A DNA stretch of 47,440 nt from Paracoccaceae bacterium (GTDB lineage Bacteria; Pseudomonadota; Alphaproteobacteria; Rhodobacterales; Rhodobacteraceae): the NCBI GenBank assembly GCA_024226455.1, contig JAAELR010000442.1, positions 1 through 47,440 of the forward strand. Direction: 5' to 3'. A model generated the notes under the pieces. It was not told the DNA's origin. It made no database searches and was given only the letters and a program-made list of their open reading frames with translations. A program made the position numbers and the translations under genes. Positions 34,397-42,604 of the stretch are shown here, in pieces (position 1 is the first letter of the stretch; the number at the start of each line of letters is the position of its first letter).

Positions 34397-36817
34397 ATGA
34401 AAACGCAAGCCAAAGCTGTCGTCATCGGGGGCGGCGTCGTCGGCGTTTCGGTGCTGTATCATCTGGCCAAGCTCGGCTGGAAAGACGTCATGCTGCTGGA
34501 ACGGTCCGAATTGACCAGCGGCTCTACCTGGCATGCCGCGGGCGGCATGCACACCATCAACGGTGACCCGAACGTCGCCAAGCTGCAGCAGTATACCATC
34601 GATCTGTACAAAGAGATCGAGGAACTGAGCGGCCAGGCCACCGGCGTGCACCTGACCGGGGGCGTCATGCTGGCGGCGACCCAGGCGCGGATGGACTGGC
34701 TTAAGGGGCTGGTCGCAACGGGCCGCTATCTGGGCATCGAGGCAGAGGTGATTAGCCCCGAAGAGGCGCATGACATCATGCCACTGATGGATCCGTCGCA
34801 ATTCGTCGGCGCGGTGAAAACCCATGTCGATGGCCATCTCGACCCGTCCGGTGTCACACACGCCTATGCCAAGGCCGCGCGCAATCTGGGCGCCACGGTC
34901 GAGACCCATTGCAAGGTCGAGGCCATCGAAAGACACCCCGAGGGCTGGCTGTTGCGCACCGGCAAGGGCGACGTGATCTGCGAGCATGTGGTGAATGCCG
35001 GCGGGCTTTGGGCCCGCGAAGTGGGGCGCATGGTTGGGCTGGAACTGCCGGTACTGGCCATGGAGCACATGTATCTTCTGACCGAAGACATGGCCGAGGT
35101 CGCCGACTACAACGCCCGGACCGGGCAAGAGATCATTCACGCGGTGGATTTCGACGGAGAGCTTTACCTGCGGCAAGAGCGCGGCGGCATGCTGATGGGA
35201 ACCTATGAAAAGGCCGGAGTGGCCTGGTCGGAACGCCAGACCCCGTGGGAGTTCGGGCATGAGCTGCTGGCCCCCGACATCGACCGCATCGCGCCCAGTC
35301 TGGAGGTCGGGTTCGAGCATTTCCCGGCCTTCCAGAACGCAGGCATCAAGCAGATCATCAATGGCCCTTTCACATTCGCTCCGGACGGTAACCCTTTGGT
35401 GGGCCCCATAAAAGGTTTGCCGGGGTTCTGGTGCGCCTGCGGTGTGATGGCCGGGTTCAGCCAGGGTGGCGGCGTTGGGCTGACGCTGGCCAACTGGATG
35501 ATCGATGGCGATCCCGGCGCCGATATCTTCGCCATGGATGTGGCCCGTTTCGGCGATTTTGCCACCCTCGGCTACACCAACGCCAAGGTGCGCGAAAACT
35601 ACTCGCGCCGCTTCTCGATCCGCTACCCCAACGAGGAACTGCCCGCCGCGCGGCCGCTGAAGACCACGCCGATCTATGACCGGCTGGCCGCCGAGGGCGC
35701 GCAGTTCGGTGCGTCGTACGGGTTGGAAGTGCCGCTGTGGTTCGCGCCCGAGGGCGTTGGGGATGAGTTCTCGTGGCGCCGCTCCACCGATTTCGAGCAC
35801 GTCGCGGGCGAGGTGAGGGCCGTCCGGGAAGGTGTTGGTATCATAGAGATTTCCGGCTTTGCCAAATACACTGTCACTGGCGAAGGCGCCGAGAAATGGC
35901 TGGACTGCATGCTGGCCTGCCGCATTCCGGCAGAGGGCCGCATGGTGCTGGCGCCGATGCTCAAGCAAGATGGGCGGCTGATCGGTGATTTCACCCTGGC
36001 ACGGCTTGGACCAAAGGAGTTTTTTATCGCGGGGTCCGGTGTTGCCGAGGACTTCCACATGCGCTGGTTCGACCGGCATCTGCCTGAGACGGGTGTGAAG
36101 ATCACCGCGCATGGTGCTGGAATGGTGGGGCTTTCCATTGCCGGGCCCAATGCCAGAGCGGTTCTGGAACAGCTGACCGATACGGATGTCTCGGCCGAGG
36201 CGTTCCGGTTCATGGATATCAGGCGGATGGATCTGGGCATGGCGCAGGCGCTTGTGGGGCGGGTCAGTTTCACCGGTGATCTGGGCTATGAGATCTGGCT
36301 GGCGCCGGAATACCAACGCCATGTCTATGCGGGGCTGATGCAGGCGGGGGCAGAGCATGGCATCGGCAATTTCGGCCTCAGGGCGCTGAACGCGCTGCGG
36401 TTGGAAAAGAACTTCGGCGGCTGGGCACGGGAGTACCGCCCCATCTACACCGCCGACGAGGCCGGGCTGGGCCGCTTCGTGGCTTTGGGCAAAGAAGCCA
36501 ATTTCATCGGCAAGTCGGCGGCGCTGGCGCATCGGCAGGATGGCGGCACGCTGCGGCTTTGCGCCTTTACGGTCGATGCAAGCGACGCGGATGTGATCGG
36601 AGACGAACCGATCTGGCACGATGGCGCCGTTGTGGGCTGGGTCACCTCTGGCGGATACGCCCATAACGCGGGCAAATCGGTGGCGCTGGGATATGTGCCC
36701 AAAGAGTTGGCGGACAAGGACGAGGGTTGGCAGATCGAACTGCTCGGCGACAGGCTGACCGCGCATCTGCAGCGCCAGCCGCTGTTCGACGCCAACGGAT
36801 CAAGAATGCGTGCCTGA
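34397..36817 (+). CDS. FAD-dependent dehydrogenase with GcvT domain, copy 2
   Basis: The 806-residue paralogue of the preceding gene has the same architecture. VVIGGGVVGVSVLYHLAKLG and S-T-W-H46-A-A-G lie at the N-terminus, and a GcvT domain from ~430 includes ISGFAKYTVTGEGAEKWLD, HMRWFDRHLPE and VSFTGDLGYEIW. The A/T-rich patch seen in copy 1 is absent here. Tight 4-bp spacing implies one transcript and probably related substrates, for example successive demethylations of a methylated amine, but this order is a guess. No folate or formaldehyde gene, and no betaine methyltransferase, is adjacent. Confidence 0.85.
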   Translation: MKTQAKAVVIGGGVVGVSVLYHLAKLGWKDVMLLERSELTSGSTWHAAGGMHTINGDPNVAKLQQYTIDLYKEIEELSGQATGVHLTGGVMLAATQARMDWLKGLVATGRYLGIEAEVISPEEAHDIMPLMDPSQFVGAVKTHVDGHLDPSGVTHAYAKAARNLGATVETHCKVEAIERHPEGWLLRTGKGDVICEHVVNAGGLWAREVGRMVGLELPVLAMEHMYLLTEDMAEVADYNARTGQEIIHAVDFDGELYLRQERGGMLMGTYEKAGVAWSERQTPWEFGHELLAPDIDRIAPSLEVGFEHFPAFQNAGIKQIINGPFTFAPDGNPLVGPIKGLPGFWCACGVMAGFSQGGGVGLTLANWMIDGDPGADIFAMDVARFGDFATLGYTNAKVRENYSRRFSIRYPNEELPAARPLKTTPIYDRLAAEGAQFGASYGLEVPLWFAPEGVGDEFSWRRSTDFEHVAGEVRAVREGVGIIEISGFAKYTVTGEGAEKWLDCMLACRIPAEGRMVLAPMLKQDGRLIGDFTLARLGPKEFFIAGSGVAEDFHMRWFDRHLPETGVKITAHGAGMVGLSIAGPNARAVLEQLTDTDVSAEAFRFMDIRRMDLGMAQALVGRVSFTGDLGYEIWLAPEYQRHVYAGLMQAGAEHGIGNFGLRALNALRLEKNFGGWAREYRPIYTADEAGLGRFVALGKEANFIGKSAALAHRQDGGTLRLCAFTVDASDADVIGDEPIWHDGAVVGWVTSGGYAHNAGKSVALGYVPKELADKDEGWQIELLGDRLTAHLQRQPLFDANGSRMRA

Positions 36818-36842
36818 ACCGGGCTAACCCCCGGTCGATCGG

Positions 36843-36870
36843 TCTGTCGTGCGTTGTAATGCGCGACAGA
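36843..36870. terminator. Hairpin between convergent genes, possible bidirectional terminator
   Basis: TCTGTCG (36843-36849) pairs with CGACAGA (36864-36870), with three further inner pairs including one G-T. It lies in the 80-bp gap between the convergent second FAD/GcvT gene and soxT. There is no T-run on either side, so efficient intrinsic termination is doubtful. Confidence 0.35.
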
Positions 36871-36899
36871 CAAGCGCGAAGCGCGGCGAAAGCCCTGCC

Positions 36900-37949
36900 T
36901 CAGACTGGTGCGAACCCTTCGATCAGCTGCCGCAACCCGATTGCGGCCCCGGCGACGATGGCCAGGAAGGTGACGGGCGCCGAGTAGCTTAGCACCGAGA
37001 AAGCCGACATGCCCTGGCCCACGGTGCAGCCAAGTGCCACCACCGCCCCGGCGCCCATCAGCGCGGCGCCGAATATCTGGCGGCGTAGTTCACGCGGGTC
37101 CTCGCAGGCCTCCCAGCGGAAGTGCCCCTTGATCAGCGATCCGACAAAGGCGCCGGTCCAGACCCCGGCGACAGATCCGATGCCGAAGCTCAGCGAACTG
37201 CCCGACGAGGTCATGACGTATAGCAGCGTTTCGCCGATCGGGCTGGAAAAGGTGTGCGACACCACCGGCACCGCGTCAAAGCTTTGGTCGGCGACCCAGG
37301 CGGTACCGGCCCAGCCGATGACGATGGCGATGCCCACGGCAGCGGCCCAGAACATCGCCGAAGGACTGGCGCGCAGGTGCTGCGAGGCCAATGACAGTGC
37401 CAGAACGCCAAACCCGGCGCCGAGGCCGATGGGCACCGGCGAGATGCCAAGCAGGCGGCCGGCAAGATGCGCAAGGCCCGCCGGCGCCTCTGCCTCGGTG
37501 ACCGGAAACAGCCAGACCCGGATGGGCGCCAGCGGCCCCGATAGGGTGACATAGGCCGCGACGCCCATGACCATCACCAGCACAAAGGCCCGCAGATCGC
37601 CGCCGCCGAGGCGGGCCAGGATGCCGTAGCCGCAATTGCCCGACAGAGCCATGCCGTAGCCGAACGCCATCCCGCCGAGGATGCTGGCCAGCGGGTTCCA
37701 GGCTTGGCTGAGATAGAACACCTTCTCGGCGGGCAGATATCCCAGGCCAATCAGGCCGAAGCTTCCCAGCATCGCCACGCCGATGGCGATGCCCCACATC
37801 CGCATCCGCTGGTCGCTGCCCTGATAGAGCAAATCCTCGACGGCTCCGAGAGTGCAAAACTGCCCCAGCCGGGCCGCGAGCCCCAGCAGAACACCGCCTG
37901 CGAGGCCGACCAGCGCAACCAGGGTTCCATCAGCGATACCGTCGATCAT
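36900..37949 (-). CDS. soxT: YeeE/YedE-family thiosulfate/sulfur-compound transporter (SoxT-like)
   Basis: This 349-residue membrane protein has about nine to ten hydrophobic segments. It carries the cysteine-containing signatures of the YeeE/YedE (TsuA) family: R-L-G-Q-F-C32-T-L-G-A, S-G-N-C106-G-Y-G and L-G-C308-T-V-G-Q-G-M-S. In characterised relatives such cysteines relay thiosulfate through the membrane. It is the last gene of a minus-strand soxS-soxR-soxT unit, 24 bp behind soxR, the arrangement known from other alphaproteobacterial sox loci. Uptake or export of a sulfur species that induces SoxR, or supply of thiosulfate for assimilation, are both plausible. Confidence 0.82.
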   Translation of the reverse strand: MIDGIADGTLVALVGLAGGVLLGLAARLGQFCTLGAVEDLLYQGSDQRMRMWGIAIGVAMLGSFGLIGLGYLPAEKVFYLSQAWNPLASILGGMAFGYGMALSGNCGYGILARLGGGDLRAFVLVMVMGVAAYVTLSGPLAPIRVWLFPVTEAEAPAGLAHLAGRLLGISPVPIGLGAGFGVLALSLASQHLRASPSAMFWAAAVGIAIVIGWAGTAWVADQSFDAVPVVSHTFSSPIGETLLYVMTSSGSSLSFGIGSVAGVWTGAFVGSLIKGHFRWEACEDPRELRRQIFGAALMGAGAVVALGCTVGQGMSAFSVLSYSAPVTFLAIVAGAAIGLRQLIEGFAPV

Positions 37950-37973
37950 GCCCCCCTTTCCGGCGGACCGAGC

Positions 37974-38315
37974 CTATTTTTCCGGAAGGGTACAGAACAA
38001 CTCGTAGATCGCTTCGAGAATTCGCTTGGGTCGATCGTCCGTCAGGCTGTAGTAGATGGTCTTTCCCTCGCGCCGAGGCGTCACCAACCCTTCCAGCCGC
38101 AGCCGGGCCAACTGCTGCGACACCGCCGCCTGGCGCGCGCTCAGCAGTTCCTCCAGCTCTGTCACCGATTTCTCACCGGTGACGAGATGGCACAGGATCA
38201 TCAGCCGCCCCTCGTGGCTGATGGCCTTTAGGAAATTCGACGCCCGGCAGGCGTTGTCGACCATAAGGTCCATTTCCGCGTCCGTGATTTCTTCACTGAT
38301 CACCGGCAGTGCCAT
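37974..38315 (-). CDS. soxR: ArsR-family sulfur-responsive repressor SoxR
   Basis: The 113-residue winged-helix protein has the ArsR pattern: ISHEGRLMILCHLVTGEKSVTELEELL, then the recognition helix RQAAVSQQLARLRLEGLV and the wing RREGKTIYYSL. Cysteines are at 23, 42 and 108. C42 (helix 2) and C108 (last helix) match the positions of the two cysteines that form a tetrasulfide link in the persulfide-sensing SqrR/BigR group, so DNA release by reactive sulfur is likely. It lacks the metal-binding CVCDL box of ArsR/SmtB. It lies between soxS and soxT on the minus strand. Targets are probably the soxS-soxV and soxW-soxX gaps, as described for a related SoxR. Confidence 0.88.
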   Translation of the reverse strand: MALPVISEEITDAEMDLMVDNACRASNFLKAISHEGRLMILCHLVTGEKSVTELEELLSARQAAVSQQLARLRLEGLVTPRREGKTIYYSLTDDRPKRILEAIYELFCTLPEK

Positions 38316-38369
38316 ATCCCAAGTCTCCGTATGCCCGTTATTTGAACTGTGCCGCGCTGTGGACAGCCA

Positions 38370-38756
38370 TCACGACGCCTCTGGCATTTCGAAATCGGTA
38401 TTGGCTTTGAGCATCATGCCCAGAAGGCCCCAGAAGAAGTCTTCGCCCGGATAGCCCTCGATCCGCCCCACCTCGTGGCCGTCGCTGAACAGCACGAAAG
38501 TCGGCGTATATACCGGTTTGCGGGCAAATTCCAGATCTTCCGGCAGCGGTTGGCGGATGTCGATGCGGCGCAGCGGGGCGGCGGCCCCCTCGGGGGTCTT
38601 GGGGTAAATCTCCGAGATGTCGCGGTTCCAGCGGGCGCACCAGAGACAGCCATGTTCCTCTACCATGACCAGTTCCTCGCCCGCGTTTGCAGGGCTGGCA
38701 AGAACCACCAGAAATGTGACGGCAGCGGTCAGAAACGGAGCAAAAAGTCTTGACAT
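38370..38756 (-). CDS. soxS: Periplasmic thioredoxin-like protein SoxS
   Basis: The 128-residue protein has a signal peptide (FLTAAVTFLVVLASPANA) and a thioredoxin-type C37-L-W-C40 motif in EEHGCLWCARWN, followed by RKPVYTPTFVLFSDG with the cis-proline (T-P-T-F). Family members reactivate SoxYZ by reducing its cysteine adducts, fed through SoxV. The longer frame from 38816 was rejected because its extra 20 codons overlap the promoter and lack signal-peptide character. The 5' leader is short, with no clear ribosome site. It is divergent from soxV and heads the soxS-soxR-soxT unit. Confidence 0.85.
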   Translation of the reverse strand: MSRLFAPFLTAAVTFLVVLASPANAGEELVMVEEHGCLWCARWNRDISEIYPKTPEGAAAPLRRIDIRQPLPEDLEFARKPVYTPTFVLFSDGHEVGRIEGYPGEDFFWGLLGMMLKANTDFEMPEAS

Positions 38757-38830
38757 CGGCAACCCAGTTGACGCGGGGATTGTATAATACATAATCTGAA
38801 TGTGTGAATTGATCAAGGAAAAGCCCGCCG
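38757..38830. promoter_or_regulatory. soxS-soxV divergent promoter and probable SoxR operator
   Basis: For soxV, TTGACG (38774-38779) is spaced 16 bp from CATAAT. On the other strand TTGATC is spaced about 17 bp from TATGTA-type sequence, so the two promoters overlap. An imperfect dyad, GATTGTATAATACATAATC, covers the shared A/T-rich core. A bound repressor would block both directions. A plausible AAGGAAAAG ribosome site precedes soxV. Confidence 0.6.
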
Positions 38831-39562
38831 ATGATGTTTGACATTACCTATGCCGGGGCCTTTCTGGCCGGGCTGGCGGCCTTCCTGACCCCATGCATCC
38901 TGCCGATGGTGCCGTTCTATCTGTGCTACATGGCTGGCATCTCTATGACAGAGTTGCGCGGCGATGGCGACATCGCGCCGGGAGCGCAGCGCAGGCTGGT
39001 GGTCTCTGCCATCATGTTCGCGCTGGGTGTCACCACGATCTTCGTGCTGCTGGGCATGGGGGCGACCGCGCTGGGCCAGACTTTCATCCAGTGGAAGGAC
39101 ACGCTGAAATACCTGGCCGCCGCGGTGATATTTCTGTTCGGCCTGCATTTTCTGGGTGTTATCCGAATCGGGTTTATCTATCGCGAGGCGCGTCTGGAGA
39201 GTAAATCCGACCCGAGCACGCTGCTGGGCGCTTATGTCATGGGGCTGGCTTTCGGGTTTGGCTGGACGGCGTGCGTCGGGCCGGTTCTGGCCTCGATCCT
39301 GATGATCGCCAGTGGTATGGGAGAGATTAGCCGTGGCGCGATGCTGCTGGCAGTATTTGGCATCGGCATGACCGCGCCTTTCGTGCTGGCGGCCTTATTC
39401 GCGCGGCCCTTCCTTGCCTGGATGCAGCGCAATCGCGGTCTGATGGGCCATGTCGAGAAGGCTCTGGGGGCGATGCTGATCGTCTTTGCCATCCTGATCG
39501 CCACCGACACGATCAACTACATCGCCAGCTGGATGGTGAATTTCTGGCCAGAGATCGGCTGA
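38831..39562 (+). CDS. soxV: CcdA-type membrane thiol transporter SoxV
   Basis: The 243-residue inner-membrane protein has six hydrophobic segments and the two redox-cysteine sites of the CcdA/DsbD-beta family: FLTPCILPMVPFYLCYMAG in the first helix and GFGWTACVGPVLASIL in the fourth. It carries electrons from cytoplasmic thioredoxin to periplasmic SoxW and SoxS. The start has two ATGs in a row. It is the first gene of the plus-strand sox unit, directly after the divergent promoter, and is 20 bp from soxW. Confidence 0.92.
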   Translation: MMFDITYAGAFLAGLAAFLTPCILPMVPFYLCYMAGISMTELRGDGDIAPGAQRRLVVSAIMFALGVTTIFVLLGMGATALGQTFIQWKDTLKYLAAAVIFLFGLHFLGVIRIGFIYREARLESKSDPSTLLGAYVMGLAFGFGWTACVGPVLASILMIASGMGEISRGAMLLAVFGIGMTAPFVLAALFARPFLAWMQRNRGLMGHVEKALGAMLIVFAILIATDTINYIASWMVNFWPEIG

Positions 39563-39582
39563 CGGATTTTGGAGGATCTGAC

Positions 39583-40158
39583 ATGAAACGAATAGCCGTG
39601 ACGCTTGCGGCGCTAATGTTCTCGCTGCCGGTGACGGCGTCTGAGATCGGCGATGACGGGCTGCACAAGCAACCCTGGATGCGCGACACGTTCAAGGATC
39701 TGGGCGAGGATCTGGCCGAGGCCAACGACGAGGGCAAGCGCCTGCTGGTGATCATCGAGCAACGCGGCTGCATCTATTGCGCCAAGATGCACGAAGAGGT
39801 GTTCAGCCGCGACAGCGTCTCTGCCTATATCCAAGAGAATTACTTTGTGGTGCAGTTGAACCTGCATGGCTCGACAGAGGTCACCGATCTTGACGGCGAT
39901 GTTCTGGAAGAGCGCGCCATGGCGCGAAAATGGGGGCTGCTGTTCACCCCGACGATGATGTTCTTGCCGCAAGAGCCCAAGCCCGTGGCGGCGCCCGAGG
40001 CGGCGGTGGCGATGATGCCGGGGGCGTTCGGTCCGGGCACCACGCTCGACATGCTGACCTGGGTCGTCGAAGAGCGATATCTGAATCAGGACGGCGAGGA
40101 TTTTCAGCGTTATCACGCAAGGCGGATCACCGAACGCAACAATGGCAGCACCGACTGA
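39583..40158 (+). CDS. soxW: Periplasmic thioredoxin SoxW
   Basis: The 191-residue secreted protein has a signal peptide (AVTLAALMFSLPVTA) and a thioredoxin-like fold with R-G-C63-I-Y-C66-A-K-M-H and the cis-Pro loop LLFTPTMMFLP. It is expected to accept electrons from SoxV in the periplasm. The gene is followed by a 175-bp gap with its own promoter-like sequences, so soxVW and the structural soxX-F genes may be expressed at different levels. Confidence 0.9.
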   Translation: MKRIAVTLAALMFSLPVTASEIGDDGLHKQPWMRDTFKDLGEDLAEANDEGKRLLVIIEQRGCIYCAKMHEEVFSRDSVSAYIQENYFVVQLNLHGSTEVTDLDGDVLEERAMARKWGLLFTPTMMFLPQEPKPVAAPEAAVAMMPGAFGPGTTLDMLTWVVEERYLNQDGEDFQRYHARRITERNNGSTD

Positions 40159-40333
40159 GTCTCGGCAGCGCCAGAAAGAAGGATTTGAGACGCGCAATAA
40201 ATGCGCTGTTATCAAAGTCACTTGCGCGGCGGGAGCGGTGGGAAGTATTGTGTAATTCAGCTCTATGAATTCATTGTTGCGTATTCGCCGCATGTCTTGT
40301 TAGAATATTTCAAACAGGGATCAGGGAGGACCC
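40159..40333 (+). promoter_or_regulatory. soxW-soxX intergenic promoter/operator region
   Basis: An A/T-rich segment contains AATTCA GCTCTA TGAATT (40255-40272), a 6-bp inverted repeat with a 6-bp spacer. A TTGCGT-18 bp-TAGAAT pair is a candidate promoter for soxX onward. A GGGAGGA ribosome site precedes soxX. Binding of SoxR here is inferred from the described soxW-X operator of a related species. Confidence 0.5.
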
Positions 40334-40810
40334 ATGAAAAAAATCGCAATGACAGTCGCGGCCCTTGTGGCCAGCGCAGGTCTGGCGAGCGCCGGTGCGG
40401 TTGCACCTGGCGATGTCGCTTTTGCCGAGGACGGGTCGGTTGCGCAGTCGCTGAGTGGCGCTGCGGGTGATGTCGAGAACGGTCGCAAGATCATGAACAA
40501 GGGTGCCGGCAACTGCATCGCCTGCCACCAGGTCACGGCTTTATCGCACCTGCTGTTCCACGGAGAGATCGGACCGACGCTGGACGGCGCCGCCGACCGC
40601 TGGACCCAGGCAGAACTGCGCGGGATCGTGGCGAATGCCAAAAACGTATTCGAGGGCTCCATGATGCCGTCGTTCTACAAGACGACGGGCTTCATCCGGC
40701 TGGGCAAGGCCTATACCGGCAAGGCCCACGAGGGCGAGGTCATGCCGCTGTTGACGGCGCAGGAGATCGAGGACGTCGTGTCCTTCCTGATGACGCTCAA
40801 GGAAGAATAA
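40334..40810 (+). CDS. soxX: SoxX, mono-heme cytochrome c subunit of SoxXA
   Basis: The 158-residue protein has a signal peptide (residues 1-20), heme motif C61-I-A-C64-H65, and an F-E-G-S-M-M-P-S-F-Y block holding the likely axial methionine. With SoxA it forms the periplasmic SoxXA complex that oxidatively couples thiosulfate to the SoxY cysteine, and SoxX passes the electrons on. The insertion between heme and methionine and the length fit the alphaproteobacterial type. It is first in the X-Y-Z-A run. Confidence 0.93.
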   Translation: MKKIAMTVAALVASAGLASAGAVAPGDVAFAEDGSVAQSLSGAAGDVENGRKIMNKGAGNCIACHQVTALSHLLFHGEIGPTLDGAADRWTQAELRGIVANAKNVFEGSMMPSFYKTTGFIRLGKAYTGKAHEGEVMPLLTAQEIEDVVSFLMTLKEE

Positions 40811-40856
40811 CTCGGGATCCGAGGGACGAATTCTCTAAACCAAGGAGACGAAGAAT

Positions 40857-41273
40857 ATGCAACTGACACGACGCGATACATTGGCGATGGGGCTGGGCGC
40901 GACCGCGCTTGCCCTGCTGCCGATCCGCGCCACGGCGGCAACCGACGACCTGATCGCGGCCTTCACCGGCGGCGCCGAGGTTGGCGAGGGTGGTATTACC
41001 CTGACCGCCCCCGAGATCGCCGAGAACGGCAACACCGTTCCGGTCGGTTTCGACGCCCCCGGTGCGGCGGCGGTCATGATGCTGGCGCCCGGCAACCCGA
41101 ACCCGGCTGTCGGCACGTTCAATTTCGGCCCGCTGGCCGGTTCGCAATCGGCCTCGACCCGGATCCGTCTGGCCGGAACCCAGGACGTGATGGCAATCGC
41201 AAGGATGGCTGACGGCAGCTTTACGCAGACATCGGCGACCGTGAAAGTGACAATCGGCGGCTGCGGCGGCTAA
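40857..41273 (+). CDS. soxY: SoxY, sulfur-carrier subunit
   Basis: The 138-residue protein has a twin-arginine signal (LTRRDTLAMGLGATALALLP) and ends in the defining G-G-C-G-G swinging arm, whose cysteine carries the sulfur substrate during the Sox cycle. The Tat signal implies export folded, together with SoxZ, which has no signal of its own. A clear AAGGAGA site fixes the start. Confidence 0.96.
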   Translation: MQLTRRDTLAMGLGATALALLPIRATAATDDLIAAFTGGAEVGEGGITLTAPEIAENGNTVPVGFDAPGAAAVMMLAPGNPNPAVGTFNFGPLAGSQSASTRIRLAGTQDVMAIARMADGSFTQTSATVKVTIGGCGG

Positions 41274-41294
41274 GGAATTCAGGAGAAATACCAC

Positions 41295-41624
41295 ATGGCA
41301 TCTGGTGTCAAACCACGCGTAAAAGTCCCGAAAAAGGCGACTGCCGGGGACGTGATCAAGATCAAGTCCCTGATCAGCCACAAGATGGAATCGGGCCAGC
41401 GCAAGGGTAAGGACGGCAATCTGATCCCTCGCTCGATCATCAATCGTTTCACCTGCGAGTTCGGCGGTGAGATGGTCATCGACGTAGCGATGGATCCGGC
41501 GATTTCGACCAACCCATACTTTCAGTTCGACGCGAAAGTGCCCGGGTCCGGAGAGTTCGTGTTCACCTGGTATGACGATGACGGTGACGTTTACACGGCG
41601 TCCAAGTCGATCGACGCCGGCTAG
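41295..41624 (+). CDS. soxZ: SoxZ, partner of SoxY
   Basis: The 109-residue protein has an immunoglobulin-like sandwich with typical blocks KPRVKVPKKATAGDVIKIKSL, SHKMESGQRKGKDG, and IPRSIINRFTCEFGGE. It has no signal peptide, as expected, because it is co-exported with SoxY. It is followed by soxA 31 bp later. Confidence 0.95.
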   Translation: MASGVKPRVKVPKKATAGDVIKIKSLISHKMESGQRKGKDGNLIPRSIINRFTCEFGGEMVIDVAMDPAISTNPYFQFDAKVPGSGEFVFTWYDDDGDVYTASKSIDAG

Positions 41625-41655
41625 GCGGTCGAGACCGTCAACAGGGAGGGAATAA

Positions 41656-42507
41656 ATGAAGAATACCAGCAAATTGGTATCGGCACTGGCGCTGGCGGCG
41701 ATGACTTCGACGCCGGCTCTGGCGGGACCGGACGAGGACCAGCTTTGGGTCAATGACGAGATTCAGATGGTCACAGAGGTCGCCGCACCCGCGCATATGG
41801 AAAACATAGATACGCTCTATTCCGGCTGGCGCTATCGCAGCAACGAAACCCAGGCGATCCAGATGGATGATTTCGAAAATCCCGGTTTCGTCGGGGTCGA
41901 GAATGCCATGGTGTCGTGGGCCAAGGTCGAGGGCGATGCCGGCGAAAGCTGTCAAAGCTGTCACGGCGATGTCGAGAGCCTGAAAGGCGTGCGCGCGGTC
42001 TATCCGCGGTGGAACGAGGCTGCCGGCGAGGTTCGGACGCTTGAGATGCAGGTCAATGACTGCCGGGTGACCCGGATGTCGGCCGAAGAGTGGGGCTATA
42101 CCAGCGGGCCCATGGCCAACATGCTGGCGCTGATCTCTTCGGTATCACGCGGCATGCCGGTGAACGTTGCCATTGACGGCCCGGCGCAGGCAACCTGGGA
42201 GCACGGCAAAGAGCTGTACTACATGCGGACCGGCCAGCTGGAGTTGAGTTGTGCCAACTGCCACGAGGACAGTGTCGGCCTGATGGTCCGCGCCGACCAT
42301 CTGAGCCAGGGCCAGATCAACGGCTTCCCGACTTACCGTCTGAAGAACACCAAGCTGAACACGGTGCATGCCCGGTTCAAGGGTTGCGTGCGCGACACCC
42401 GCGCCCAGACCTACAAGCCCGGCTCGGCAGAGTTCATCGCGCTGGAGCTTTACGTCGCCTCGCGCGGCAACGGGCTGAGCGTCGAGGGCCCCTCGGTCCG
42501 GAACTAG
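41656..42507 (+). CDS. soxA: SoxA, di-heme cytochrome c of SoxXA
   Basis: The 283-residue protein has a signal peptide (1-23), two heme motifs, C99-Q-S-C102-H103 and C199-A-N-C202-H203, and the active-site cysteine C244 in F-K-G-C-V-R-D-T-R-A-Q, which is the persulfide ligand of the catalytic heme. The first heme site is retained, so it is the di-heme class seen in Paracoccus and Rhodovulum. A further cysteine, C136, lies in N-D-C-R-V. A strong hairpin follows the stop. Confidence 0.94.
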   Translation: MKNTSKLVSALALAAMTSTPALAGPDEDQLWVNDEIQMVTEVAAPAHMENIDTLYSGWRYRSNETQAIQMDDFENPGFVGVENAMVSWAKVEGDAGESCQSCHGDVESLKGVRAVYPRWNEAAGEVRTLEMQVNDCRVTRMSAEEWGYTSGPMANMLALISSVSRGMPVNVAIDGPAQATWEHGKELYYMRTGQLELSCANCHEDSVGLMVRADHLSQGQINGFPTYRLKNTKLNTVHARFKGCVRDTRAQTYKPGSAEFIALELYVASRGNGLSVEGPSVRN

Positions 42508-42514
42508 CGAACCG

Positions 42515-42549
42515 AAACCCGCGCCGTGACTGCGGCGCGGGTTTTCTTA
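42515..42549 (+). terminator. Intrinsic terminator-like hairpin between soxA and soxB
   Basis: A perfect 12-bp stem AAACCCGCGCCG/CGGCGCGGGTTT with a 6-base loop is followed by TCTTAG, giving a run of five T in seven bases. It sits 7 bp after soxA inside what should be one operon. It could lower expression of soxB and later genes relative to soxXYZA, or stabilise the upstream message. Confidence 0.7.
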
Positions 42550-42604
42550 GTCTGAAGACATTCAAAATCACGCATGCTAGATGCGTCAAAAGGTAGGAGC
42601 GCAC

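Noticed and set aside
36818-36899. Small RNA gene in the convergent gap
   Set aside because: The hairpin is better explained as a gene-end structure; there is no promoter-like sequence nearby.
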